This document shows positions 1 through 8,396 of a DNA stretch of 12,670 bases, piece after piece. The notes under the pieces were generated by a model, which was not told the DNA's origin, searched no databases, and saw only the letters and a list, made by a program, of their open reading frames with translations. The DNA comes from an uncultured Rhizobiaceae group bacterium (GTDB lineage Bacteria > Pseudomonadota > Alphaproteobacteria > Rhizobiales > Rhizobiaceae): the NCBI GenBank assembly GCA_937951455.1, contig CALFBU010000280.1, forward strand, positions 1-12,670, written 5' to 3'. The position numbers were made by a program, and so were the translations under genes. Numbering within the stretch: the stretch's first letter is position 1; each line of letters begins with the position of its first letter.

Positions 1-626
<626 letters not shown>

Positions 627-1316
627 ATGAGCGAAATTCAGCTGGTCATTTTTGATTGTGATGGCGTTTTACTGGATTCTGAAATTGTCGCTGCAGCGGG
701 TGAACTCGAAGTTTATTCTGAATATGGCGTCAATATAGAACCACAAGAGTTCTGCGAACGCTTTGCAGGCATGGATTCATACGCTGTAAAAGCTGGCATT
801 GAGCAAGAGTTGGGGCGTCAATTACCCGATAAGGTCATCGCTGAAACGCGAGCTGCAGTGAATGAAAAAGTCATCAATGAAGCAAGGCTCATCAAAGGTG
901 CAGACACGGTTTTGGACATGCTTGATCAGGCAAGATGTATATGCTCCAACGCGCCGCCCGAGAGGCTGAAAAAAGCGCTTGGTAGGGTCGGCCTATATGA
1001 TAGATTCCGCCCTTATGTTTTTTCTGCACAGGAAACAGATCCGCCCGTTTTCAAGCCAAAGCCAGATATAATTTTACGCGCTATCAAAGAATTTGAACTG
1101 AAAGCGGATCAAGCGATCGTTGTTGAAGACAGCGTGCATGGCATAACTGCCGCCAAACGGGCAGGCACGAGAGTTATCGGTTTTACTGGGGCATCGCACA
1201 CATATTCAACACATGCGGATGAATTAATCGATGCGGGTGCTGAAACTGTAATTAGTAGATTATCTCAACTACCAGCAGTTATAGAAGCGCTTTCACAGTG
1301 GGTTGGGATGGACTAA
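627..1316 (+). CDS. HAD-superfamily (subfamily IA, beta-phosphoglucomutase/phosphoglycolate-phosphatase-like) hydrolase
   Basis: This 229-residue protein has all four HAD motifs. Motif I is DCDGVLLDSE (10-19; nucleophile D10, acid/base D12). Motif II is the serine in ICSNAPP (S107). Motif III is the lysine in FKPKPD (K143). Motif IV is VVEDSVHGI (E167-D168, Mg binding). The helical insert between motifs I and II is the alpha cap (C1) typical of subfamily IA. Such enzymes remove phosphate from small metabolites in the cytoplasm; the substrate cannot be read from sequence, and phosphoglycolate, sugar phosphates or nucleotides are all possible. Its length is normal for the family. It is divergent from ccrM and ends 11 nt before the convergent lipoprotein gene. 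Upstream of the ATG only a weak TGGA serves as a ribosome binding site. Confidence 0.9.
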   Translation: MSEIQLVIFDCDGVLLDSEIVAAAGELEVYSEYGVNIEPQEFCERFAGMDSYAVKAGIEQELGRQLPDKVIAETRAAVNEKVINEARLIKGADTVLDMLDQARCICSNAPPERLKKALGRVGLYDRFRPYVFSAQETDPPVFKPKPDIILRAIKEFELKADQAIVVEDSVHGITAAKRAGTRVIGFTGASHTYSTHADELIDAGAETVISRLSQLPAVIEALSQWVGMD

Positions 1317-1327
1317 ACCAACGGTTC

Positions 1328-1924
1328 TTAGCTTGGCGGGCCTTCGTCAAAGCCTACATAGACAATCAAATTAGGTTTTTCTGGTACAGGGATATTGATA
1401 TTGCTGTCTACAAAACTGAAAAAGGCGTTTGATTTTCCATCGGGTATGGTCACCTGTACTTGATGTAATTGAGAATAAACCACCTCATCAGCAGAACTTG
1501 TAATCGCTACACGCACAGGCACATTAAAAGTTCCTGTTAGTCCAGTTGGACCGTTAATTACGCGACCTTTGATACCGACCTTCATGTTTAGATTAGTTGG
1601 AGAATAATTACACTCACGGGCAACGTCTGTAATTGTAGACTGGAACTGCAATGAATTAAGCGCCCCTGGGTCGTCTTTTGTTACACCACCTTCAAAAGTG
1701 CGATATGTCTCCGTTCCTGCACGGATAATGGTTCGTGGACAAAATGCTCTCAGATTGGTTGATTGATCAACGGGTTGCGTCTCTGCCACTTCTGGCTGCT
1801 CAGATATGCCAAGTGTATCCTCAGTCTGATTTTGGGTCGCAGAATTACAAGCCGCCAATGTCAGCGCTAATGCGCTCACACCAAAGAGTTTCAACAGTTT
1901 TTTATTATCCCAGTCCATTTTCAT
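1328..1924 (-). CDS. Uncharacterised exported lipoprotein
   Basis: This 198-residue protein has a short basic N-terminus (NKKLLK), a hydrophobic stretch (about 13-25) and a lipobox L23-A24-A25-C26. That is a signal peptidase II site giving a mature protein acylated on C26. Residues 27-55 are polar, rich in Q, T and E, probably a linker. The rest (about 58-190) looks like a beta-rich globular domain, with two more cysteines (FCPRTI near 62; ECNYSP near 110) that could form a disulfide. It contains a Gly/Thr-rich turn region (VINGPTGLTGTFN) and strand-like alternation to the end. I do not recognise a named domain. A second in-frame ATG two codons in (1918) is an equally possible start. It is convergent with the HAD gene and divergent from thrC. 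Lipoprotein status is well supported; function is unknown. Confidence 0.8.
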   Translation of the reverse strand: MKMDWDNKKLLKLFGVSALALTLAACNSATQNQTEDTLGISEQPEVAETQPVDQSTNLRAFCPRTIIRAGTETYRTFEGGVTKDDPGALNSLQFQSTITDVARECNYSPTNLNMKVGIKGRVINGPTGLTGTFNVPVRVAITSSADEVVYSQLHQVQVTIPDGKSNAFFSFVDSNINIPVPEKPNLIVYVGFDEGPPS

Positions 1925-1968
1925 TTTTATAAACTCATCAAATGATTACCCTAAGGCTTACTTACATA

Positions 1969-2005
1969 TTGCCAGTAGCTCTTATAAGGGGCTAAAAGAC
2001 GGCAA
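1969..2005. repeat. Nested inverted repeat (hairpin) in the thrC leader
   Basis: Within the 130-nt spacer between the lipoprotein gene and thrC, TTGCC (1969-1973) pairs with GGCAA (2001-2005). Inside this, TAGCTCTT (1976-1983) can pair with AGGGGCTA (1987-1994) around a 3-nt loop, with two G-U pairs in RNA. The element ends 49 nt before the thrC start. No T-run follows on the plus strand, so it is not a canonical intrinsic terminator. It could be a leader hairpin, a protein-binding site or chance. Confidence 0.35.
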
Positions 2006-2054
2006 TCAAATATTCCTGTGTGAAAAAAACAAGAAAATCAAGGTTGGACTTAAA

Positions 2055-3458
2055 TTGAAATATGTAAGTACACGTGGCGAAGCGCCAAAACTGGGGTTTC
2101 AAGATGCGCTTTTGGCAGGGTTGGCCCGCGATGGTGGACTGTATATCCCGGAAACATGGCCAACGCTAAGCCAGGATGAAATTCGTTCCATGGCAGGGCA
2201 ACCTTATGCAGAAACAGCTAAAAAGGTTTTGGCGCCCTTTGTTGAAGGCGAAATTCCAACCAGCGACTTTCATAAAATGGTCGATGAGGCTTACGCAAGC
2301 TTTCACCATCCTGCCGTTGCGCCCCTTGTGCAGATAGATGATAATCATTGGGTGATGGAATTGTTTCACGGCCCAACGCTAGCGTTTAAAGATGTTGCCA
2401 TGCAATTGCTTGCTAGATTGATGGATTATGTCCTTGCTGAAAGAGGTCAAAAAGCAACGATTGTAGGAGCCACGTCAGGTGATACGGGTGGTGCTGCGAT
2501 TGAAGCATTCAGAGGTCGCGAAAATACCGATATTTTCATCTTGTTTCCAAAAGGCAAAGTCTCGCCTGTTCAGCAAAGGCAGATGACCACCGTTTCGGAT
2601 GCCAATGTGCATTGCCTTGCAATCGAAGGCGACTTTGATGATTGCCAGGCTTTGGTCAAAGACATGTTTAACCATCTGGAATTTCGGGACCGCTTGCAAT
2701 TGTCTGGCGTAAATTCAATCAATTGGGGACGCATCATGGCGCAGGTGGTTTACTACTTTACCACTGCCACAGCTCTCGGCGCACCAGATAGAGAAATCTC
2801 GTTTACAGTACCAACGGGTAATTTTGGCGATATTTTTGCAGGCTACGTCGCCAAGCGCATGGGATTACCGATCAAGGATTTAGTGATTGCCACCAATCAA
2901 AACGATATTCTGGCACGCACCTTGGCAACTTCTCGCTATGAAACCGCTGGCACTTCACCTTCAATTTCACCGTCCATGGATATTCAGGTTTCTTCAAACT
3001 TTGAGCGTCTTTTGTTTGATGCCTCAAATCGCGATGCAAGTGTCATTCGCAACCAAATGGCAAGTCTGAAACAGTCAGGCTCGTTTGATGTTTCAGCTGA
3101 AACGATGAAAAATATCTCATCCGAGTTTTTTGCAGGCGCATGCAATGAAGAAGAGACCTCCAAGACTATCAGTGAGAGCCTTCAAGAATGTTCTTATCTG
3201 GTTGATCCCCATACGGCAGTCGGTCTTCATGTTGCAGAAAAATATCTGTCTGCAGAAACACCAATGGTGACACTAGCCACCGCTCATCCAGCGAAATTTC
3301 CAGACGCTGTAAAAGCAGCTTGTGGCGTGTATCCGGACTTACCAGCTCGCATGGGTGACATGATGGAGCGTGAAGAACACATGTCCGTTTTGCCAAATGA
3401 CATTGCAAAACTGGAAGCCTTTATTGAAGAGCACTCAAGGGCTGCAAACACCAAGTAA
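2055..3458 (+). CDS. thrC: Threonine synthase
   Basis: This 467-residue PLP enzyme makes threonine from O-phosphohomoserine, the last step of threonine biosynthesis, in the cytoplasm. The PLP-binding lysine is K112 in HGPTLAFKD (105-113). The phosphate-binding loop is GATSGDTGGAA (138-148), and another family block is PTGNFGDIFAGY. Length and the absence of an N-terminal regulatory domain fit the bacterial ThrC of about 460-470 residues. The start is TTG at 2055: it gives MKYVSTRGEAP, which matches the conserved rhizobial N-terminus as I recall it. The next in-frame ATG (residue 46) would remove conserved sequence such as the DGGLYIPE block. AGG (2041-2043) and GGA (2046-2048) are candidate ribosome binding sites. 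It is probably the first gene of a cluster with the M16 peptidase and acetyltransferase. thrB, the preceding enzyme's gene, lies on the other strand further right. Confidence 0.97.
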   Translation: MKYVSTRGEAPKLGFQDALLAGLARDGGLYIPETWPTLSQDEIRSMAGQPYAETAKKVLAPFVEGEIPTSDFHKMVDEAYASFHHPAVAPLVQIDDNHWVMELFHGPTLAFKDVAMQLLARLMDYVLAERGQKATIVGATSGDTGGAAIEAFRGRENTDIFILFPKGKVSPVQQRQMTTVSDANVHCLAIEGDFDDCQALVKDMFNHLEFRDRLQLSGVNSINWGRIMAQVVYYFTTATALGAPDREISFTVPTGNFGDIFAGYVAKRMGLPIKDLVIATNQNDILARTLATSRYETAGTSPSISPSMDIQVSSNFERLLFDASNRDASVIRNQMASLKQSGSFDVSAETMKNISSEFFAGACNEEETSKTISESLQECSYLVDPHTAVGLHVAEKYLSAETPMVTLATAHPAKFPDAVKAACGVYPDLPARMGDMMEREEHMSVLPNDIAKLEAFIEEHSRAANTK

Positions 3459-3476
3459 ATGTGTTCGTGACATTTA
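3456..3476. repeat. Inverted repeat TAAATGT-N7-ACATTTA after thrC
   Basis: A perfect 7-nt inverted repeat (3456-3462 and 3470-3476) with a 7-nt spacer starts on the thrC stop codon. It lies 25 nt before the M16 peptidase start. The stem is AT-rich and is not followed by a T-run, so it is a weak terminator at best. It could be an operator for the downstream gene or a mild intercistronic hairpin. Confidence 0.35.
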
Positions 3477-3501
3477 ATAGTTAGGGTAATATGTTGCTTC
3501 C

Positions 3502-4788
3502 ATGACAGTTAATATTTCAAAACTTGAGAACGGTCTCACGGTTGTGACCGACTCCATGCCTCATCTGGAGAGCGCAGCCCTTGGTGTTTGGATTAAATCC
3601 GGATCCCGCAATGAAACGCAAAATCAGCATGGCATTGCCCATTTGCTCGAGCATATGGCGTTCAAAGGTACGAAAAAGCGTACTGCCCTTCAAATTGCCG
3701 AAGAGATTGAAAATGTCGGTGGTGAATTAAACGCAGCAACCAGCACGGAAACCACTGCCTATTACGCACGTGTACTAAAACCAGAAGTGGGCCATGCAGC
3801 CGATATTCTTTATGATATTCTTTCAAACTCAACCTTTGATGAACAAGAATTGGCACGTGAAAAACACGTCATATTGCAAGAGATCGGTGCCTCGCTCGAT
3901 TCACCTGATGATCTTGTTTTTGATAATTTTCAGGAAACCTCCTTTGCAGGCGCGCAACCCATTGGCAGGCCAATTCTGGGAACACCAGAGACGGTAGAAA
4001 GTTTTTCAACGGATCAAATTCGCGACTATCTCGATGCGCATTATCACGGGCCAAACATGGTTTTGGCGGCATCAGGTGCTGTCGACCATGATGCCTTGGT
4101 TAAACAAGCAGAATCCACTTATTCGAGTTTCAAAAACTCCAGCACGCAAGAAGCAAGTCCTGCAACTTACGTGGGTGGTGAAAGCATCATCGAGGATGAT
4201 TTCCAGGAAGCACAAATGGTTCTTGGGTTTGAAGGCCGCGCCTATCATGTGAAAGATTTTTACGCATCACAATTGCTGGCGACCATACTGGGCGGCGGCA
4301 TGTCTTCCAGACTCTTTCAGGAAGTGCGCGAAAAACACGGACTATGTTATTCCATATCATCCTTTCATTGGGGATTTTCTGACAGTGGTATTTTTGGTAT
4401 TCATGCCGCAACAGGCCCCGAAGATCTCAAAGAACTTGTTTCACTTATTTTGCAGGAATTACAACGCGCCAGCGAAGACATTATGCAAGAGGAACTTGAT
4501 CGCGCACGCGCGCAAATTCGTTCAGGCTTGCTGATGTCCATGGAAAGTCCTGCAGCACGGGCAGGACAAATAGCACGCCAGATTTTATTGTTTGGCAGGC
4601 AGATTCCAAATGAAGAATTGATGGAGCGCCTGGATGCGCTTTCCGTTGAACGGGTTCGTGATCTGGCAGGCAGAATTTTCCACGAGAGCATCCCAACCCT
4701 TTCAGCAGTTGGCCCCGTGCAAAATATTACGCGCCTAGACAAAATCAAAGAGCGTTTGGGTATTAAACACATCCAAGCAGCTCAATAA
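3502..4788 (+). CDS. M16-family zinc peptidase (mitochondrial processing peptidase beta-subunit-like)
   Basis: This 428-residue protein carries the inverted zinc motif of M16 peptidases, HLLEH at residues 47-51 (zinc ligands H47 and H51, catalytic E50), and the distal zinc ligand E127 in ILQEIGA. The C-terminal half has the second M16 lobe with the glycine-rich loop LGGGMSSRLFQEVREKHGLCYS. The length of about 420-430 is that of the bacterial single-chain family (PepR/YmxG-like) related to the mitochondrial processing peptidase. No signal peptide is visible, so it is probably cytoplasmic. These enzymes cleave short peptides; the natural substrate here is unknown. It starts 43 nt after thrC, and its stop lies 3 nt before the acetyltransferase start, so those two are almost certainly co-transcribed. 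There is no convincing Shine-Dalgarno directly before the ATG. Confidence 0.93.
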   Translation: MTVNISKLENGLTVVTDSMPHLESAALGVWIKSGSRNETQNQHGIAHLLEHMAFKGTKKRTALQIAEEIENVGGELNAATSTETTAYYARVLKPEVGHAADILYDILSNSTFDEQELAREKHVILQEIGASLDSPDDLVFDNFQETSFAGAQPIGRPILGTPETVESFSTDQIRDYLDAHYHGPNMVLAASGAVDHDALVKQAESTYSSFKNSSTQEASPATYVGGESIIEDDFQEAQMVLGFEGRAYHVKDFYASQLLATILGGGMSSRLFQEVREKHGLCYSISSFHWGFSDSGIFGIHAATGPEDLKELVSLILQELQRASEDIMQEELDRARAQIRSGLLMSMESPAARAGQIARQILLFGRQIPNEELMERLDALSVERVRDLAGRIFHESIPTLSAVGPVQNITRLDKIKERLGIKHIQAAQ

Positions 4789-4791
4789 GCC

Positions 4792-5388
4792 ATGAACCTT
4801 CGTCTGCTATCACGATTTTTAAATCAGGAAATTGATGTTGCAGACGGTAGTTTGTATTTACGTGCACCGACAAGTTCTGACCTCGATCAATGGCTAAACC
4901 TACGCTCCCAAAGCGAAGGGTTTTTGAAACCGTGGGAACCTCTTTGGCCAGAAGATGATTTAACCAGCATCGGGTTTCGACGACGACTAAAAGCCTACGC
5001 ACAACAGAGGCAGAATGGCACTGCGAGAACTTATTTTCTTTTTAGACGTAGTGACAATCAACTCATTGGTGGCATTAGCTTGACCCGAATAACATATGAT
5101 ACGACGCGCTCCGCAATGCTTGGCTATTGGATGGGCGTTAATCATGCTGGCAAAGGTCATATGAAGAAAGCGGTTCTTGCTCTTCTGGGGTTTGCCTTTT
5201 TGAACTTGCGTTTAAAGCGTGTTGAGGCAGCCTGTCTTCCATCTAATGTAACGTCTATTAATCTGCTGAAAAAATGTGGATTTAGAGAAGAGGGATATGC
5301 GCGCGAATATCTGGAAATAAACGGAACCCGCGAAGACCATATCCTTTTTGCCATTTTGGATTCTGAGCAAGTCAAACAAAACATATAA
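4792..5388 (+). CDS. GNAT-family N-acetyltransferase, RimJ/RimL-like
   Basis: This 198-residue protein has the GNAT fold signatures. There is an N-terminal strand with LYLRAPTSSDLDQW (21-34), the strand/turn GYWMG (111-115), and the acetyl-CoA pyrophosphate loop HAGKGHM (118-124). The C-terminal block, ending in LLKKCGFREEG (158-168) and followed by INGTREDHILFAIL, is typical of RimJ/RimL enzymes. That family acetylates alpha-amino groups of ribosomal or other proteins, or small molecules; the substrate here cannot be assigned. The PWEPLWP segment near residue 47 is also seen in RimJ-like proteins. The gene begins 3 nt after the M16 peptidase stop, with no clear ribosome binding site, which suggests translational coupling. 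95 nt separate it from the next plus-strand gene. Confidence 0.9.
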   Translation: MNLRLLSRFLNQEIDVADGSLYLRAPTSSDLDQWLNLRSQSEGFLKPWEPLWPEDDLTSIGFRRRLKAYAQQRQNGTARTYFLFRRSDNQLIGGISLTRITYDTTRSAMLGYWMGVNHAGKGHMKKAVLALLGFAFLNLRLKRVEAACLPSNVTSINLLKKCGFREEGYAREYLEINGTREDHILFAILDSEQVKQNI

Positions 5389-5438
5389 AAGCTTGTTTTT
5401 AGCTGGAAAAATGACTTCCTGTGTGGTGTAAGTATAAC

Positions 5439-5467
5439 AGACAGATATAGCGTAAACTGTATCGTCT
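5439..5467. repeat. Imperfect inverted repeat upstream of the GGDEF/EAL gene
   Basis: AGAC-(A)-GATA at 5439-5447 can pair with TATCGTCT at 5460-5467: eight base pairs with one bulged A and a 12-nt loop. It lies 25 nt before the preferred start of the large c-di-GMP gene. It could be an operator or leader hairpin; chance is a real alternative. The surrounding 95-nt spacer has no clear terminator for the acetyltransferase gene. Confidence 0.3.
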
Positions 5468-5492
5468 TGAGCTGTTTGGGGAAATGGCCTTG

Positions 5493-8384
5493 ATGCGGGA
5501 ATATATTTTGAAGCGTGTAAATCAATATACTCAATACTTGGTCAGCATTGCACTGAGCGTTTTTATTTGCCTAACCATGGCTTTTTCTGCCCAGGCGCTT
5601 GAGCCAGTTAGCGTATCTGTTGACGATATTGCACTCGATATCACGAATGCTATTGATCGCTACAAACGGCAAGATGGTACTCTCAAAATCTCCACAGCGC
5701 CAGATGCAGAAGGTATTGTTCGACGCATCGAAGTGCGTTCTAAAAAAGAAGATGGCATTTCGCATTGGGCGGTGTTTTCACTGGCAAATACAAGTGATGA
5801 ACAAATAGACCGCCTCATCGTTGCCCCGCATTACCGGATGGTCAATTCCAAAATAGTCTGGCCCGATCTTGATACAAACCGGATCTTGGCGATAACGCCG
5901 AGTGAAGGTTTTGCGCTTGACCGTCAAAACGACACCGAAGCAGATGTGTTTTTTCTGACCCTGGACCCAGGTGCCGTCATTACGCTGATCGCGGAGCAAA
6001 AAACAGATAAACTGCCAAAGCTCTATTTGTGGGAACCTTCTGCATATAAGGATACGGCGAACAGTTATACGCTTTATTACGGAATTGTACTCGGCATATC
6101 TGGGCTGCTGGCGGTGTTTCTAACGATTTTATTTGTGGTCAAAGGCTCTGCAATGTTCCCTGCGACCGCCGGCATTGCTTGGGGCGTCTTGGCATATATC
6201 TGCGTTGATTTCGGGTTTTGGAATAAGGTTATTGGAACGCAAGCCTCCAACGAACCTTTTTGGCGAGCCAGTACCGAAGTCTTTTTGGCAACCAGTTTAA
6301 TCATTTTTGTATATGCCTATCTCAGCCTCAATCGCTGGAACAAGAAATTATCCGTTGGCATAATTGCGTGGATATTAGGACTTATCATCTTGATGGGTGT
6401 TGCGTTCTTTGAACCACAAATTGCTGCTGGTATCGCAAGAATATCCATTGCTGCTACCGTTTTGATCGGTGTGATTTTGCTGGTCTATCAAAGCTTCAAT
6501 AAATTTGACCGCGCCGTCATGCTCATTCCTACGTGGATATTATTAATTGCCTGGCTTGCTGGTGCCGGTATGACTGTTACCGGTCGTATCGAAAACGATG
6601 TCATTCAACCTGCACTCGGTGGCGGGCTTGTACTCGTGGTCTTGCTCTTGTGCTTTACCGTCATGCAACACGCCTTTACAGGTGGTGCTTTTGCACAAGG
6701 TCTTGTCAGCGATGCGGAGCGTTCTGCGTTGGCGCTTACGGGTGCAGGTGACATCCTATGGGATTGGGATGTAAACCGGGACAAGATCACTGCGGACTTC
6801 AAAATTTCACAGTTACTCAAACAGGATTTCAAAAGCTTCAATACAAGTCCAGCCAACTGGCAAAAGCTCATTCACCCTAATGATCGTGATCGGTTTTTGT
6901 CTACACTTTCAGCCATCACAGAACATAAGCGTGGAAGAATATCGCAAGGATTTAGAATGCGTGATGGCGATGGACATTACCAGTGGTTTCAATTGCGCGC
7001 GCGCCCCATGCTGGACACTTCAGGCGAAGTCTCGCGCTGCATCGGCACATTGACTGATATTACGGACCAAAAGAAATCAGAAGAGCGCCTGCTACAAGAT
7101 TCTGTAAGAGATCACTTAACAGGCCTTGAAAATCGCGGACTGTTTACAAGCAGGCTTGAAACACTTATTCAACTCGCGCATCAAAAAGATGACATCAGAC
7201 CTACAGTGTTTTTCATCGATATTGATGGGTTTAATGAGATAAACATGAGCCTTGGGTTTGCTGTAGGCGATACAATTTTGCTTACGCTTGCGAGAAGGTT
7301 GACGCGATTGTTAAAGAATGGTGATAGCATGGCTCGGCTTTCCGGCGACCAGTTTGCCATTTTGCTTTTGTCAGAAACCGAACCCAAGAAAATAGCCTCC
7401 TTTGCCGATGCATTGCGCCGTACCATTAAAGCACCCATAGATTATTCGGAAAAAGAACTGGTTCTTGCATCCTCCATCGGGCTTGCAAGTTGGACGCCAG
7501 AACATTCGCTGGCGGAGCAATTGATGCGGGATGCAGAACTTGCAAAAGATCAGGCCAAGCGTGATGGTGGTGATCGAACAGAACCCTTCCGCCCTGCTTT
7601 CAGGCAGTCGAAAGATGACTCAATCATTCTTCTCGATGACTTGGGTCGAGCAATGCAATTGGGTCAGCTACAACTTTATTATCAACCTATTATCAGTTTG
7701 GATGATCGCAAGACAAAAGGCTTTGAGGCTCTGCTTCGATGGAATCATCCAAAACTTGGCATGCTTATGCCTCCCGATTTTGTACCCATTGCTGAACAAT
7801 CTGGCTTGATCAATGAATTGGGTTTATTCGTATTAAATACCGCTACATCAGATTTTGCGGCACTTAATCAGAGAACAGGCAGCGATTGTTTTGTGAGTGT
7901 AAACCTTTCAAGCCGTGAACTGCTGAGAGCTGATATCATTGCAGATATAGAAAACGCGCTTGAAGTAAGCGGGCTTTCTCCAGAAAAGTTGCGCATGGAA
8001 TTGACCGAAAGCATGGTCATGGAAAACCCGGAACATTCCACTCAAATCATGTCTCGTATCAAGGCACTGGGTGTTGGAATCTCACTGGATGATTTCGGTA
8101 CTGGATACTCAAGCCTGTCCTATCTGCTTAAAGTTCCCTTCAACGCCATTAAAATTGACAAGTCCTTTGTGCAGGCGCGTGAGCAGCATGAGCGTTTGGT
8201 TATTTTACGCTCAATCATTGCACTGGGACATGGATTGAACCAGTCCATTATTGCAGAAGGTGTGGAGTATGAATCCGACGCCACGGACCTGATGCAACTG
8301 GGTTGTGAATATGCACAAGGTTATTTGTTTGGGGAGCCGATGATAATCGATGCCGTATATCAGGTAATCGAAAGCGAAAAATAA
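5493..8384 (+). CDS. Membrane sensor c-di-GMP protein: periplasmic region, 7TM, PAS, degenerate GGDEF, intact EAL
   Basis: Residue numbers count from an ATG at 5484. The ATG at 5493 (residue 4) is the preferred start because GGGGA (5478-5482) lies 10 nt before it and only 1 nt before the other. Order: export signal (about 17-38, AQA at 36-38); periplasmic domain (about 40-190); seven hydrophobic helices (about 195-396), resembling 7TMR-DISM receptors; PAS with PAC (about 412-530); GGDEF (about 540-697); EAL (about 715-960). The GGDEF signature is SGDQF (620-624), so the glutamate needed by cyclases is Gln, and the usual ND of the substrate loop is NM (587-588). The EAL residues look intact: EAL at 748-750, N807, E839/E842, DDFGTGYSS (869-877), K890 and K893, E925 and GYLFGEP. 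It is therefore predicted to be a c-di-GMP phosphodiesterase with a regulatory GGDEF. It is probably monocistronic and ends 12 nt from convergent yqgE. Confidence 0.93.
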   Translation: MREYILKRVNQYTQYLVSIALSVFICLTMAFSAQALEPVSVSVDDIALDITNAIDRYKRQDGTLKISTAPDAEGIVRRIEVRSKKEDGISHWAVFSLANTSDEQIDRLIVAPHYRMVNSKIVWPDLDTNRILAITPSEGFALDRQNDTEADVFFLTLDPGAVITLIAEQKTDKLPKLYLWEPSAYKDTANSYTLYYGIVLGISGLLAVFLTILFVVKGSAMFPATAGIAWGVLAYICVDFGFWNKVIGTQASNEPFWRASTEVFLATSLIIFVYAYLSLNRWNKKLSVGIIAWILGLIILMGVAFFEPQIAAGIARISIAATVLIGVILLVYQSFNKFDRAVMLIPTWILLIAWLAGAGMTVTGRIENDVIQPALGGGLVLVVLLLCFTVMQHAFTGGAFAQGLVSDAERSALALTGAGDILWDWDVNRDKITADFKISQLLKQDFKSFNTSPANWQKLIHPNDRDRFLSTLSAITEHKRGRISQGFRMRDGDGHYQWFQLRARPMLDTSGEVSRCIGTLTDITDQKKSEERLLQDSVRDHLTGLENRGLFTSRLETLIQLAHQKDDIRPTVFFIDIDGFNEINMSLGFAVGDTILLTLARRLTRLLKNGDSMARLSGDQFAILLLSETEPKKIASFADALRRTIKAPIDYSEKELVLASSIGLASWTPEHSLAEQLMRDAELAKDQAKRDGGDRTEPFRPAFRQSKDDSIILLDDLGRAMQLGQLQLYYQPIISLDDRKTKGFEALLRWNHPKLGMLMPPDFVPIAEQSGLINELGLFVLNTATSDFAALNQRTGSDCFVSVNLSSRELLRADIIADIENALEVSGLSPEKLRMELTESMVMENPEHSTQIMSRIKALGVGISLDDFGTGYSSLSYLLKVPFNAIKIDKSFVQAREQHERLVILRSIIALGHGLNQSIIAEGVEYESDATDLMQLGCEYAQGYLFGEPMIIDAVYQVIESEK

Positions 8385-8396
8385 GGCTGTTAAATG

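Noticed and set aside
3467..3492. Promoter with GTGACA and TAATAT before the M16 peptidase
   Set aside because: The spacer is only 14 nt, too short for a standard sigma-70 promoter.
4401..4772. Minus-strand open frame of 123 codons inside the M16 gene
   Set aside because: It is low-complexity (Ser/Arg-rich), lacks a ribosome binding site and family resemblance, and lies wholly within a well-supported gene.
5484..5486. Upstream ATG as the start of the GGDEF/EAL gene
   Set aside because: The Shine-Dalgarno-like GGGGA ends 1 nt before it, which is too close. The ATG at 5493 has proper spacing. The difference is three residues.
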